This document shows positions 23,971 through 36,699 of a stretch of 64,000 bases of DNA, one piece after another. The stretch covers positions 2,292,001 through 2,356,000 of the forward strand of contig JAQFVV010012497.1 in assembly GCA_028023455.1 (NCBI GenBank), in the 5' to 3' direction. The notes under the pieces are model-generated. The model worked only from the letters and a program-made list of their open reading frames with translations. It was not told where the DNA came from and ran no database searches. The position numbers and the translations under genes were made by a program. Every line of letters begins with the position of its first letter. The first letter of the stretch is position 1. Source of the DNA: Epiperipatus broadwayi. Lineage: Eukaryota; Onychophora; Udeonychophora; Euonychophora; Peripatidae.

Positions 23971-24959
23971 CTATATTGCTCTTCCATTAAGTGTCCAAGT
24001 CTCAGATCCATAAGTAAGAACTGGTAAAACACATTTATTAAAAACCTTCCTTTTCAAACACATAGGCATATTTTCTTTTAGGATCAAATTACTTTTATCA
24101 AAAGCACTCCAATCAAGTTTAATTCTATGATTAATTTCATCCATTATGTTTCCATCTGTATTAATAATCTGACCAAGGTATTTGTAACTGTTAACTTCTT
24201 TTAACTCATCATAATCAATCTTTATTTTCATATTTTGAGAAAATCCATTAAACATTACTTTAGTCTTTTTAACATTTATCTTTAGTGCCACTTTCCTACT
24301 TTCATCTGATAACTCCTGCAACATTTCCTGCAGTTCTAAAGCATTGTTTGCTAAAATGACTACATCATCTGCAAAATCTAAATGACTTAAATTATCTCCA
24401 TTTACTTTCACTCCTTTAGTTTCCCATTTTAATCCACAAAATACTTCTTGCAACATATGGAGTCAGCCTGTCTTACACCCTTCTCAATGTTGACTTTCCC
24501 AATATCGTTATGTAATCTCATTGTTGCTGTTGCATTTTTATAAATATTCTTTAAAATATGACAATATCCTGGATCTATACTTTGATGATCCAATGCTTTA
24601 ATCGCTGAAATGTTTATAGAATCAAATGCCTTTTCATAATCTACAAATCCAAAGCATAATGGCATCTCATATTCATTTGTCCTTTCTATAACTTCTCTCA
24701 ATACCTGGATATGATCCACTGTACTAAAATCACTTTTAAATCCAGCTTGTTCTCTTGGTTGATGGAAATCCAATGTTCTCTTTAGATGAGTTGTAATTAT
24801 CTTGGTAAAAATTTTGTATAAAACTGATAAAAGATTGATAGGTCTATAATTTCTAATATCTTCTTTATCATCTTTTTTAAATATTAATATTAATACTGCA
24901 TTCCTCCAGTCATCCAGTACATCTTTATCATTTAGACATTTGGTATATAACTTTGCCAA
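23971..24959 (-). pseudogene. RTE copy 3: reverse transcriptase
   Basis: Two overlapping frames. 24959-24429 holds the fingers and motif A: 'DDWRNAVLILIFKK', 'NYRPINLLSVLYKIFTK', 'QPREQAGFKSDFSTVDHI', 'GFVDYEKAFDSI' and 'GVRQADSI' (Gly of GVRQGDS changed to Ala). A ~22-base deletion near 24453-24455 removes the 'SPKLFTALL' part and shifts frame. 24456-23971 continues with 'HLDFADDVVILANNALELQ', 'KINVKKTKVMFNGFS', 'YKYLGQIINTDG' and 'KCVLPVLTYGSETWTL'. Apart from this deletion and the Ala change the domain is largely readable, so the copy is younger than copies 1, 4 and 7. Confidence 0.9.
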
Positions 24960-25085
24960 AATTTTTCTATTTCCTCACCTGCTTCTTTCAATATATCAAT
25001 TATAATTGCATCATTACCTGGAGCCTTTCCCTTCTTCATACATTTAATTGAATGTCTCACTACTTCATTTAAAATTCTGAGCAAT

Positions 25086-25592
25086 TCAGTAAGATGTAAT
25101 AGATATAGGAGGTACTTTATTATTATATAATTCTTGATAGAAGTCTTCTACCCATTTCATGATGTCATCTCTCTTTTTAGTAATACTTCCATCCTTTTTT
25201 CTTATTGCAGATATAAATTTCCTACCAATACCTAAATGTTGTTTTACACTCTTGAAACTTTTATTTTCTTCTACAGCCTTCCCTGCCAGTTCACAGTTAT
25301 ATTTTCTTAAATCATTTTCAACTCTTTTCTGCACCATTTTACAAAATTCGAGAAATTCAATCCTTTTTAATGCATCATTTTTGTATATCTTCATATTCCT
25401 TCTTTTCCTCATAAATTCTCTAGTCTCAGTAGAAATTTTATTGGTCAATTGCTGCTTTTTTCTACCAGCTATCTTTGTTGCAGTTTTCAAAAGTATATCA
25501 GTTATTTTCATATTAATTTCATTCAAATCTGAATCATGTTCAAAATCTACTAATACTTGAAACCGATTTGTAAGTTCCACTTTTAAATTCAT
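25086..25592 (-). pseudogene. RTE copy 3: EN-RT linker
   Basis: 168-codon open frame with the same linker as 12580-12188, extended at both ends ('DFEHDSDLNEINMKI' at the start, 'MKWVEDFYQELYN' before the end). Between 25085 and 24960 a frameshift separates it from the RT. Confidence 0.88.
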
Positions 25593-25828
25593 TAGATGTT
25601 TCTGAAGATTAGGAATATCAACTGTAAATATTATTGTCTTAATATTTTTTGTCTTTCCAGTTTTGCATTAACACATATCTTACATATTACTAATCAATGG
25701 TCACTTCCTGTGTTAAAATTATTAAGAACATTACAATCTTGAAATATGTATTTTCTGTTAGTCAAAATATAATCCAAATCTACTGTACTTCATTTGGGTG
25801 CTTCCATGTCCATTTCTTTTTAACATCT

Positions 25829-26046
25829 CATAGTGATGAAGTAGTAGAAGATTTTTATATGGATGTACAAAAGGCTTTTGATCAGAGTAAACAACATTTT
25901 AAAATTGTTATGGGAGACTTTAATGCTAGAATTGGTAGACAAATGAAAGATGAAAGTGCTGTATGTAATTTTGGTTATAGTAATAAAAATGAGAGAGGAC
26001 AGAGACTTATGGAGTTTGCAGAAAAAGAAAACTTTATAATTATACA
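25829..26046 (+). pseudogene. RTE copy 3: inverted EN piece
   Basis: The frame 25697-26053 from about 25845 reads 'VEDFYMDVQKAFDQSKQHF', 'KIVMGDFNARIGRQMKDES' and 'EFAEKENF', the EN region with the GDFN box. It corresponds to 13110-12905 of copy 2, the part directly upstream of where the minus-strand body stops. It ends in CTTTATA, which is both RTE sequence and part of the TSD. Confidence 0.9.
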
Positions 26047-26049
26047 AAC

Positions 26050-27370
26050 ATAAAATTAAATTAACATATTACTGATTTAGTTTCTCAATTTTAAAATATT
26101 TGAAATTTTAGAACCATTGATTTAAATAACAATAAATGTAATGTTTTTGCCTCAATAGTGTTGTCTGACTACAAGAACTCATGGTCGATGCTATGATATA
26201 TGGGGGGGAAAAAAAAGGCCTTTATTAAATAAATCACTTTCAGTAATCATCAAGCATTATTTATATGATCATGTCCTGATTCAAAATAGGCTAAGAAGTT
26301 GATGTCTTATACAAAGTAAAAAATGAGTAAAATATCTACTATAGGTAATTAACTGCAAGACATAGTCTTCTTCAACACATCACCACAATAGTAGAAAATT
26401 ACAAAGTTGGTGGACAGAAAAATAAGGTATGATTAATAAGGGTAATCAAGCAGTTTTGCTTTATATTCCAAGACAGTAGTAAGCAGAATTTCATCAGTAA
26501 AACAGCATCTCTTCTACGCAAAACTAAAAAAGAACAAAAATATTTTCTTTCATGAGCCATTAAAAAGGTTCAATTGACATCACTAATTAAATATATCAAT
26601 AGTTAATCAACTATAACTGCTCCTAGTTATATTGCCACAAACATAGTTGTCAAACACAGAAAATCTTTTGCTGATGGCACCATATCTAAAAGAAATATGA
26701 TTAAAATTTGCTCCAGTGCTTTTTGTGGATTTTGAAAACAACAACAACAAAAAAACAATTTTAAAGGATAGGACTTTGACTAGAAATATAATAAAAGATA
26801 GAATCTTGGACATGGCTGCAAATGTAAACTATCTGTAATAAAAAAAGATATAAAATCTTCTCATTTCTCTTTGTCTTGATGAGACTAAGAACATAACTGG
26901 ATCGGCTCATTTAGTTATTTTCATTTTTTATTATGTTGGGAACAATATAAGGAAGAATTAATCAATTTATCATTTTATTTTTTTTTTTTTTTTTAATAAA
27001 TTAAATTTTAAATAAAAGGTGTGAGTAAAATAATTTTTATTTTTTGTTTAACAAATTTAATTACAAAAAATTGAATAGTGATATTATTTGATATATCCAC
27101 AAATATTTTCCAAATATAATTTTTTTTTTTTTTGATATTAGAATCTCATGAGAAACTAAACAATATAAATTTTGCAATTCATTTATAATCAATTAATTTT
27201 CTTCAAGATTTATTCAGTTCAGGCAACTGGAAGAAACATCAAAATTTATTTTATATCTGGATAATCAGCAGATAAACTTAATTTGAAAATTCACAGGTGT
27301 TTGAATTTGGATGATATAGAATTATAATTGATTTTCAATCCAATTCTATATGAAAACAAAGTTTGTTGTC
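26050..27370. other. AT-rich stretch without recognisable gene
   Basis: A possible SINE tail at 26166-26215 is listed separately. Long T-runs at 26978-26994 and 27120-27134. Short frame 26607-26813 looks like chance. Confidence 0.5.
26166..26215 (+). repeat. Possible SINE tail with G- and A-run
   Basis: GATGCTATGATATATG followed by a G run and A run. The same GATGCTATGACA then A-run is the 3' end of the SINE at 40841-40945 (minus) and occurs again at 38836-38867. No tRNA-like head is visible here. Confidence 0.35.
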
Positions 27371-27377
27371 AAGCTTT

Positions 27378-27446
27378 GGTGGCCTTGTGGTTAGCATAGC
27401 TGCCTTCCAAGCAGCTGGCCCAGGTTCGCTTGAAAAAAAAAAAAAA
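27378..27446 (+). mobile_element. Short tRNA-derived SINE with poly-A tail
   Basis: GGTGGCCTTGTGGTTAGCAT starts a tRNA-like sequence with an A-box (TGTGGTTAGCATA), an anticodon arm AGCTGCC/GGCAGC-like with loop CTTCCAA (would be TCC, Gly) and a B-box start GGTTCGC, running directly into an A-run at 27432-27447. Only the tRNA part plus poly-A is present. Flanks GTTTGTTGT (27361) and GTTTGTTAT (27450) may be an imperfect TSD. Lacking a proper acceptor stem, it is not a functional tRNA. Confidence 0.65.
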
Positions 27447-27449
27447 AAG

Positions 27450-30400
27450 GTTTGTTATGAGAAATAACATAGAAATAATTAAAAAGGATTAATTATTGGG
27501 TATACTAGGAAATATTAAAATACCATCCTCAAAACTTCAGTTGCTAAAAACACTGACAGCTACATGTATCATTTTTTCCCTCTACTTCAGCAAGTGAATC
27601 GTTATTTTTAGAAATTAATTTTATAAAAGACAGATTCTGAAATAGAATGACTAATGAATCTAGATGACATGTGAACTATTAAAAGTGACAAAATATAATC
27701 CTAATATAGCATTTAGCATCTAATTCATAGCAGCAAAACTTTTCAAAAATTTAAATTGATGACAATTCATCTTTGTAAAATTCTATACTAATTATTAAAA
27801 TTATCTCAAAATTCAGTAATAATTAATTTTCTACTATTTTTTTTTCTATTAAAAAATTTCTAGCACGTCAGTAATTCGATAAATATTTGTAAAGTTTTGG
27901 CCCGCGCATTTAAAAACATCCTCTACCTCTGTACGTAATACAAGTAACGCGATGAGTCATTTCTTTAGAATTTTTACTCTTATGATTGATTTTTAATCTA
28001 CGTAAAGAAATATAGTATATATACATCCACGCAAAAGAAAAAACCTACTGAGTTAATAAATAAATGATAAAACATTATTTGCATTATTAATTCCGCGACA
28101 CAACTTATATTTTTACTGCGATTCCATTTTAATCAGGCTGCTAGTCTTAATTTTTATTAAATCTTTTCAATTATTAAAGAACCATTATACGATTAATTAA
28201 TTTATCTTGAAAATTAAATTACTCTACCTATCTTAATTGTACAAAGGAAATTCAACAATTCTCTAATGGCCTTTTACAAACCCTAAGTGATATTGAGGCA
28301 AAAGGTTCAGAATAAGAAGCAGCTGCAGAAATTTATAAAATTAAACTGGCGCTTACATTTCTTACGTAAACTTATTTAACAAAGCCAACAACGTTTTCTT
28401 ATAGTTTATTATAAGCCAGCTTAAAAACTTTAGTTAAGTATTTAACATTAAAAGGTTTCTGCACTCTGGTTTTTGGCTTCTTACTCTTTTTTATCTTCAG
28501 TTGCTTTAATAATTTATTTAAAGTTATAAAATCTTTAATTATCTCAAACATTTGATATTAAATAAATCGAGCTTGAATTTTTTTCTTTTCCTGCGAGACA
28601 TTTGTTTACGACATATGTATAGTATACAAATACAATTAAATGTACTTTGAGATTAGATATGAACAAAAGTTAAGCAAAAATAAAAATATGAAAAACCTAA
28701 TAAAACCACAATATTTATTAAACTACACACACAACTATCTATATATTTTCTTACCTAACCAATGCTATATTTGTGAACAACAGTTATGGTTTTAATGGTT
28801 AAAAACTGTCACGTGAGAACCTATATTAAGATATATATAATTCCTTATGATTTTAAATAGACGTGCGCGCACTCATACACGTTTTTTTTATATATAAATA
28901 ATTTAAAATTAACAATGATCTACATAACCTCAATATGAAATTATTTGTTATATATTCAGCATATATATATATCTTTTTAATTTTTGCCATATAATTATTA
29001 CATTCTATTCATGATTCATAATATAATAATAAAATATGAACTAATATATTTATTGTAACTATATTATTAAAATTGTCACCTTTTCACTCAACACTTATTT
29101 CTAGCATTGTAAATTATATACAACATTATATATATATTAAAGTATAATATCACCACCTCAGTGATCATCTTCAAAAAGATTTTGCACATATGTATTTATA
29201 TACTGTATATTATAATAAGCAAGTTAGTTATACATAATTACCGACTATTGTGACAATGTAGTCTACAAGTGTTTTGATCTAATAATAAAAGGGGGAGGGT
29301 CTCTTCAAAAGCAAAAATAAAATGCAAAAATATGTCTGAAGGTTAGTAAAAATCATAATGGGTAAATATTACCCATAATTAAACAAATGGCACATTTATA
29401 TATTATTATAAAACCAAATTAATAATATTCAGATTAATTTAAGATGGACAATAAATGGCATGGAGTGAAATTTTACTCAGTGAAAAATAATTTAAAATTT
29501 TCAGGAATAAGAATGTAATTATTTTCGTCTAGTCAAACTAATTTGAATAGGCATCTTGTTTCTGTTACTATATAACTTATCAACACTCCTGGATTAAATA
29601 AACTGGTTTAAATATGTTGGTTGGTTCAAGATATGTATGATTCAAAGCTGGATGGAAATATAGTATGTTCTGCTTATGATTTTTAAATGCTTTTTTTTAT
29701 TACCATATTGGGTTATTAATTACATATTTTAATTATTACTCCAGTACTGATATTTTTTATTCTAATAACATTCTTTTAATAAATGGAAAAGATGAAATAT
29801 TGACCATGATTAAATTCAGAAAATTATTTATGGCTCATGATTTCTAATATAACTCTTATGAGTTCTATGAAAGTGAAAATTTCACATTAATTATTAAATT
29901 TATTTTTTATTAAATTTGTCAAAAATCTTATCACTTAAAATTTCTTTTATCTATACAAATAAAATTATAGTTTATGTACTTACATAAATGTAAATTACAT
30001 GAGAATGCCTTAAAATTATTTCCTACATTATTTTCTATTATATTTCTACTTAGTCAAAAAGTTTTGAAAATTGCATAGAAATTCTGTCTAAGAAAAGGAG
30101 TCTTCAATAGAAATAAGTTGTGCACAAAAAACATGAGAGATTTAACTATATTATAATAGTGATCAGCAATGATTAAAATATATAAAATATGTATGTTTCC
30201 TTCCATTAGATGTGCCAATCTAATCTCTGATGTGGCTGAATTTTAAATTCTTGGGTTAAGCAAATGTAAACACAATTGTGAGAAATTTTAAAAAACTCAT
30301 AGTAAAAAAAGTTTTTAAATCAGTTAGTAAGCTTGATGTATTTAATAACCAACTATTTACAAAACTATCATCATGTTAAGAGAAATAAGTTTTTGTCTAA

Positions 30401-30981
30401 CAACAATGTAAAGTATTATTTATATGCACAACTAATTCATTTTAAGATTGACAAAAATAATGCTTTACAATAAGCTATGTATTTGGTGGCAATTTATTTA
30501 AATTTTCAGTAATATATGGATATTTTAAAAATGTAAGATTTCTAATGAAAAGTAATAACATATTGATTTTATAGCAATTCTTAGGATTTCTTTAGGATAT
30601 TGGTTTAAGACATCTTCATTATTTGCTTCTTCATTTTCCTTCTTGTTTCTTATTTGACATACTATAAATATATTATTTCCCATATCAAACACATAGTCAT
30701 AGAATCTGACCTAACCATTTTCAGCCTATCTGTTATTCTTCATCTACTATATAATAAACAAAAGAGCAGTTATTACTATGATATTAAAAGAATCCAATAA
30801 TGGTAGCCTTTTTCTTTAGGATTGTTAATAACTCTTTAAGTTTTAAAAAAAGATCTAAATTTTTTGTTAATATACTTCTTGTACATATAGCATTGAAGTT
30901 CATTGTTTAACCTTATAACTTCTACAACTTTTATCTAATTTTTATTGTTAAATTTATTAATAAATTTGTACAACATGTTTA
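27450..30981. other. AT-rich stretch without recognisable gene
   Basis: 27890-28330 has a few more CpG dinucleotides than its surroundings but no open frame of note; 28862-28876 contains TGCGCGCAC. The rest is low complexity with TA-rich patches near 28960-28975 and 29127-29140. Nothing further seen. Confidence 0.5.
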
Positions 30982-31665
30982 TCACCATCATTATTTTCAA
31001 TCATTATTGATCTACAGTATGATCCACAGCAGGATGAAAGTCTCTCCAAGTTCAGTCCAACTTCTCTGATATCTCGCCTCTCTTACATCACCCCAGCACA
31101 CTTATTTCAGCCATATCTCACATATAATTTCTTTCTAGGTGTTTTACAATTTTTTGGGATCCAGTTTAAGATTTCAACTGTTCACCTATTATCATCTCTT
31201 CTAACAATATGTTGAGCCCAACTACATGTTAGTCTCTTAATTCTTTCAATAACATCAGTAACAGCTATTTGTACTCTCGCCCATGTATTTCATTTTTGAT
31301 ATCTTTTTGTTAATCTTAACATGCATCTCTCCATACTTCATGAAGTAGTCTGAAATCACTGTACAGCTCTTCTATTAAACATCCATATCTCAGATCCATA
31401 AGAAAGAGCTGGCAATACATATTTATTAAAAACCTTTTCAAACATATAGGCATATTTCCTTTTAATATTAAGTTATTTCTACCAAAAGCACTCCAACCAA
31501 GGTTAATTTATGATTAATTTCATCCGTTAAGTTTCCATCCTTAGTAATAATCTAACCAAGGTATTTATAATTGTTAACTTCTTCTAATTCAACATGAACA
31601 ATCTTTATTTTCTTCTTCTGAGAAAATCCATTGAACATTACTTTAGTATTTTTATATATATTTAC
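30982..31665 (-). mobile_element. RTE-family LINE, 3' fragment (copy 4)
   Basis: Begins with an ATC-rich 3' tail, then the C-terminal tail region (31030-31330), the region after the RT (31360-31560) and ends shortly after the counterpart of copy 3's 24230-24280. 5'-truncated before the FADD box. Full of small indels. A weak TTTATCA at both ends is the only TSD candidate. Confidence 0.8.
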
Positions 31666-33150
31666 TTTTATTTATCATAAATAGCTTTTATCAATCATTT
31701 AATTATTTTATTAAAAACAAACTAACAAAGAGCTTATTATAATAAAAAACAACAAACATGATTTTTGTATAAATATAATTATTATGATAAAAATATAATA
31801 TAGAATAATAATATATTAATGATTTAATAAATGTTGATCTTAATTAACACATATACAAATATATTAATAATTTCAATAATAGCAATAGGGCAGAAGTTAA
31901 TAATAAAAATTATACAGATATGTGATAGATTTCAATGCATAGCATATTCCAGAAGCCTATCATTAAATTAGGGACATTTACAAAAATAATCATAAGTTTC
32001 AGATTTTATTTCAATCATAACAGAATTATTACCAACACTAAAGAAAATTAACATTACTGGATCAATATTTACAGTTATATAGATATACTGATAATGAATC
32101 AACATTAGTTTTTTGTAAGTATGGAAGCCTATAGATATATGCTTGATTCAAACAATATATCTATACTAAGTGAATAAAGAAAAGATTGAAAAGAAAAATG
32201 AAGATATAATTTATTGCAAATAATAAAGATATCTAAAAATCAGCACTTCCATAGCAGGCAAATATAATTGGTAAACTGATAACTTAGCTATTTTCTGTTT
32301 ATATTCATTTTGCAACAAGTTGATGCAGAATAATCATAAAGATGATACAAATGTACTGAATGCCCTGACTACTTGATAATATATTTTGTCAATTATAATT
32401 GATTAGAAAGTAAATGAACAGTTATTTAATACTGATTTACAATTTTCTAATTTATTGATATTTAAAAAATATATACGTATCAAAATATATAAAATAGATA
32501 CCACAGTTTTACAGTATTGTAATCCCAAAGAAAACTTATTATCATTATTTTTTCTTTCATGAAATCATTATTTATATTTTTTTTCTGAAATCAATTAGCC
32601 TTAATTAATAGACTCCTATATACATATGTGCTAACTCGTGTTTTAATATAACAAATACAATTAATTATAACGATCAAGGAAATATTGGATACTTATTCTA
32701 TCTGCCATACAGGGTGCCACTAGGCTATTTGAACCTAGAAAATTTATAATGTAGGCAGATACACCTTGGGGAAGATCCAACTTTTATAAACCGTTAGCCC
32801 TAGACACTAGCTCAAGGAGTAACTGAGATTTATACATATACATTTTTAAACATATTTCAATATTAAAAAAATAAATAAGCCAATGACAGTAATATATAAT
32901 CTCGAGGAATAAATTAAGATTGCTTCAGATTTTATTATTAATTTTAAAATTAAATTGTTATTTTAGTAAGTTTGCACAGATGGGCAATTTATATAATGTA
33001 ATATTTTAGAATGTTGAGCATAGATGGGCTACATAGACTACGCAATTAAAAACTTTTCAAAACATTTAATTTCAGGCTAAAAGTTCATAGTTAAACCAAT
33101 GCTCACTTTCTAATATATAGACACAACCAATGCAATATGAAAATGTTAGT
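31666..33150. other. AT-rich stretch without recognisable gene
   Basis: No motif recognised. 32705-32820 is less AT-rich (many GG/CC steps) and might be an old repeat piece, but I cannot place it. Confidence 0.5.
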
Positions 33151-33158
33151 ATAAAGCC

Positions 33159-33458
33159 ATGCTGACAGGGATATGTGTTTGCAGCATATTATTTAAAAGA
33201 AATGATCCTCATCCAGTACAGGAATGTGCATCTGTCTGGCGAAGGAATCGTACACAGAAAACATTAAAAACGAAATGCTTCATATGGAGGGAGTGCGGTC
33301 CTTGCCATCTTATAGCCCCTATCCATAAAGCAAAAGAGGATCAATGTCGCAGGAATACGTCTGTATCTATTGCAGCACGATGGCTACATCTTTGTGCCAT
33401 GCACTCATTTGGGCACAGTACCCTGTATGCTAACATGCTTCACATTACATTGATATAA
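33159..33458 (+). other. Unrecognised 99-codon open frame in a CpG-richer island
   Basis: The frame gives a Cys-, His- and Arg-containing protein ('VQECASVWRRNRTQKT', 'CFIWRECGPCHLIAP', 'AARWLHLCAMHSFGHS') quite unlike the I/N/K/F-rich chance frames of the window. The DNA is clearly more GC- and CpG-rich than its surroundings. A second + frame is also fairly open. I do not recognise the family, and no start context, splice signal or neighbour supports a gene. It may be a fragment of an old transposon or a conserved element. Confidence 0.35.
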
Positions 33459-33789
33459 ACACCTATACATTCTTCCATCAGCATTGACTCAACTATGAAA
33501 CAGATAGTCTGAAATCAAATCCCCTTAAACTAATATAAACTATGCAGCCATCTACACCCAACTTAAATTTAATAAAATTTAGTTAAACAAAAAATAAATA
33601 AAAAGAAAACTGGAAACAATTGATTAGCAAACTTACACATAAAAAAAATAAATAAATAACGGATTTAGAATTCTTTTGATAGTCACATAAGAGTTCATTT
33701 AAAAGTTATATTTTCTTATGGATTGACTATTTATTGAAGAGATATATTTTTTAAAAAAAGTTCAATTGATAAAAGTTCATACTTTCCAT

Positions 33790-34200
33790 GATAGATCTTG
33801 GTGATTTCTCCAGAATTCATCCAGTTTATGAAATCCTTTGCTGATCATATTATTTGCTAAAGTTTCTTAGGAGATATAACCGCTACAAGCCATACTTTCT
33901 GGAACTGTGGTCGGGGAGGCCGCCTCAACCGGCACAAATATCAGAAAACTTAATCTCATGTCAGACTCCTACATCATGAAGTCTGCACTATAGCTTGCTG
34001 TCATATGTGGATTGATAGTCAGATTAATCAATGAATTTATTATTTCATCTTTTATAAATTCTGGCCTCCCTTATCACAAATTCTATGGATCAATTGAACA
34101 TGACATCATTTGTTCTTAAGATCCGGATGTTTTCCTTTCTGGCTCGTGCGTGATTTGGTGCTTGCATTAGTCACTCTGTTTCAGAGGGGAAAACACAATC
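33790..34200 (-). pseudogene. Unrecognised decayed coding-like segment
   Basis: Minus strand, about 34190 to 34060: 'MQAPNHARARKENIRILRTN' then 'SIEFVIREARIYKR' with one stop between. After a frame change, 34065 to 33790 reads 'GRPEFIKDEIINSLINLTIN', 'PHMTASYSADFMM', stop, 'ESDMRLSFLIFVPVEAASP', 'TTVPESMACSGYIS', stop, 'ETLANNMISKGFHKLDEFW', 'RNHQDLSWKV'. The two later stops are TAG and TAA, each one C-to-T step from a Gln codon. The composition is protein-like and richer in GC than flanks. I do not recognise the family; it may be a transposon piece or a processed pseudogene. Confidence 0.4.
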
Positions 34201-36690
34201 TTTAATTTTTATCTCTTATCTGACATTACAATCATTTAAGTGCCTCAAGGGCTAGTCTGCTTTAGATACAATTATATTTCAATCATTTCCATTTAAACAA
34301 GATTTTTAAATAGAACTTAATCAACATTTTTCTATTTTCTTTTATATTAATTAATCTACAGATCTTTACTTTTTTTACATTTCTTACTTTTATATACTTT
34401 TTTTACAAAAAAGTTTTCCATCTGTGCGATAATATATATGTTATATAAGTATTTTAATTTTCCATTTTTATGTTTTTAAAAAATCAATTTTTATTTAAGA
34501 TTTTTTTCTATTTATTTTAATTTTAAAATAATGTAACTATACCGTTACCTAATATTTATAGTTAATTACACATTACATATCAAAACTACTTCTTATGTAT
34601 CCAAAATTTATTATGAAAAGACTTTTTCATCATAACAAAATTTATCACATAATGCGATTCTCCAATTTTAGACTGAGCAAATTTTCTTTCAGATGTCAAA
34701 AAAATTACATTACAAGAATCAATTTCCTACACAACTAAATATATAGCTTTTTTTAATGGATTTTTTATTATTATTGATAACTAATGCAAATTTATTTGCA
34801 TCATATCATTTTTTCTTTTTAATAGTGGAAAAAGCTTTTAAGAAGACAACTAGATAGTTGGAACTACAATCTATTTTTTGGAAGTGTGAAATAATAAAGT
34901 ATTGTATTTACATTGTGTAACTGCATAGAAAAAGTGCCTAGTATTATTTGCCCGTATGATTTTCTAATACAGACATTTTAAAAAAACTTTTCAACTTAAA
35001 AAAAAAGCTTTTACAAAAGGACAAAATCTGCATGACACTATGCTATATAAATAGATACCCATATAATGAAGGAAATGATATAGGAAATAAAAACTTAATC
35101 CTAACTGTCAGCCATCTTCTTTAAAAAATTAAGACAAATATAATACTTAGAGAGATGAAGACTGGCCTACTTGGATGTAAAAGATCAGATGAATAGGGTT
35201 TATCTAGCTCAAATGCTGTACAAAGATCTATTAATAATGATACATTCCAAAATTCAGTCATGATACTAATTAAAATCCATTTATCTCTAAAAATGTTAGA
35301 AAATATGTTATTGGAAGAATCACCACTTCATAGTTTCCAAATTACATTTCTCAACAAAACTCATAGACATTCCTTTGACACAATTTCTAAATTATGTGGA
35401 ACAGATAAAACAACTTTTTTTTTTTTTACATAATATTGATTGAATATTGGGTTTTCCCCCCAATAATTTAAGATCAAATTTAATTCCCTCCAATATTCCA
35501 CTAAAAAGGATTTTGATACTATGTTTTCTAATTGATAGGGAAAAAACATATAGCTAAGATTTATATGACTATTAAGATGTAAGGCTATTTTCCAAAACAA
35601 ATATTATTCTGTTCATTATCTGTACGAATAAAAATAATTTTCAAAAATATCAATTTATAATGTGGCCAACTTCATGGGATCCACTATGATCTAATGGAAC
35701 AGTGAATTCATTACCACAAAATCAACAATTAAGACACATTTTCTATTAAACAATACATTCTAGAACTTATATTAAGAGTCATGCAAGAAAAATAATCAAC
35801 AAAATACATTAATATCTTTACTAAATGTAATATGTAAAATTCTGATTTTTTGAAGCATACTGATTTTTCTTGTCATATATGAATTTATTGTATGTATAGT
35901 AAAAATTTTAAAATGTATATATATTTAATACTAATATTTTCTAGTCTTATCAACAATAATTAAAAATTTAAAATTTAGTTTATACCCCCAGTCTATCTTC
36001 TGTACATATATAAATATTAAAAAATAAAAAAATGTGTGTATACTTATTTTTTTTTCACATAACAACAACAAAAAAATGTCTATTTAATGTTTCAATAGAT
36101 ACCTATTATTTCAGGCAAGAAATATGTTTTCTTTTCATAAAAATGAACAGATATAACAGGTTCAATATGAACTTTCATAAAAAAAGTTGAATAAAAAGAG
36201 CTGCTAACAACTGTCCTTAATACTTACTAAAAAATAATCTCTACAAAAAAATGGAGGTGATGCATAAAACAATAACAACAAAAAAATTAAATCAAATATA
36301 TATTCTTACAATTCATAGCAAGAAAAAGTATGAGTTTGAATGATTAAATTAAATAACATTTAGTGAATAGTTTATTTATTTATTAATAAAATGATTAAGC
36401 TATGTATTTTCTAAAATCAAATGTAATTTGATAAAAACGTGGAAATGAAAATAGCAAAAAAAAAATCCAACTTATTAATGGAGGAAAATATTATAAAAAT
36501 TTTGTCACTTTTGCACTTTTTTTAAAAAAAAAAAACTATTAAATTATTTATAAATTCTATATTTTCATCTTATTTTTCATTAAGAAATAGATGGGGAAAA
36601 AATGCACAAAATTTTATATAAAGCACAGCAGATTTTTATAATATATTTAATATTTAAATATATATATGATTTAACAACTGACATTTTTTT
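34201..36690. other. AT-rich stretch without recognisable gene
   Basis: Low complexity; the frame at 35361-35600 (minus) has no motif. A C-run at 35456-35461. Nothing to annotate. Confidence 0.5.
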
Positions 36691-36699
36691 TTTTACCCT

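Larger units (their letters stand above)
23594..26046 (-). mobile_element. RTE-type LINE with inverted 5' end and 14-bp TSD (copy 3)
   Basis: The minus-strand body runs from its 3' tail at 23608 to the middle of EN at 25828; there the sequence flips and the adjoining upstream EN piece continues on the + strand (25829 to about 26037). The whole is flanked by TTTATAATTATACA at 23594-23607 and 26033-26046. This is the signature of twin priming during target-primed reverse transcription. The 3' tail is ATCATC/ATGATG with no poly-A, as for RTE elements. This is the only RTE copy in the window with both ends of the insertion clearly defined. Confidence 0.88.

Noticed and set aside
27378-27435. Functional tRNA-Gly gene
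   Set aside because: B-box runs straight into poly-A with no T-arm closure or acceptor stem; SINE.
32700-32825. Possible exon or RNA gene in a less AT-rich patch
   Set aside because: Stops in all frames and no tRNA or snRNA boxes.
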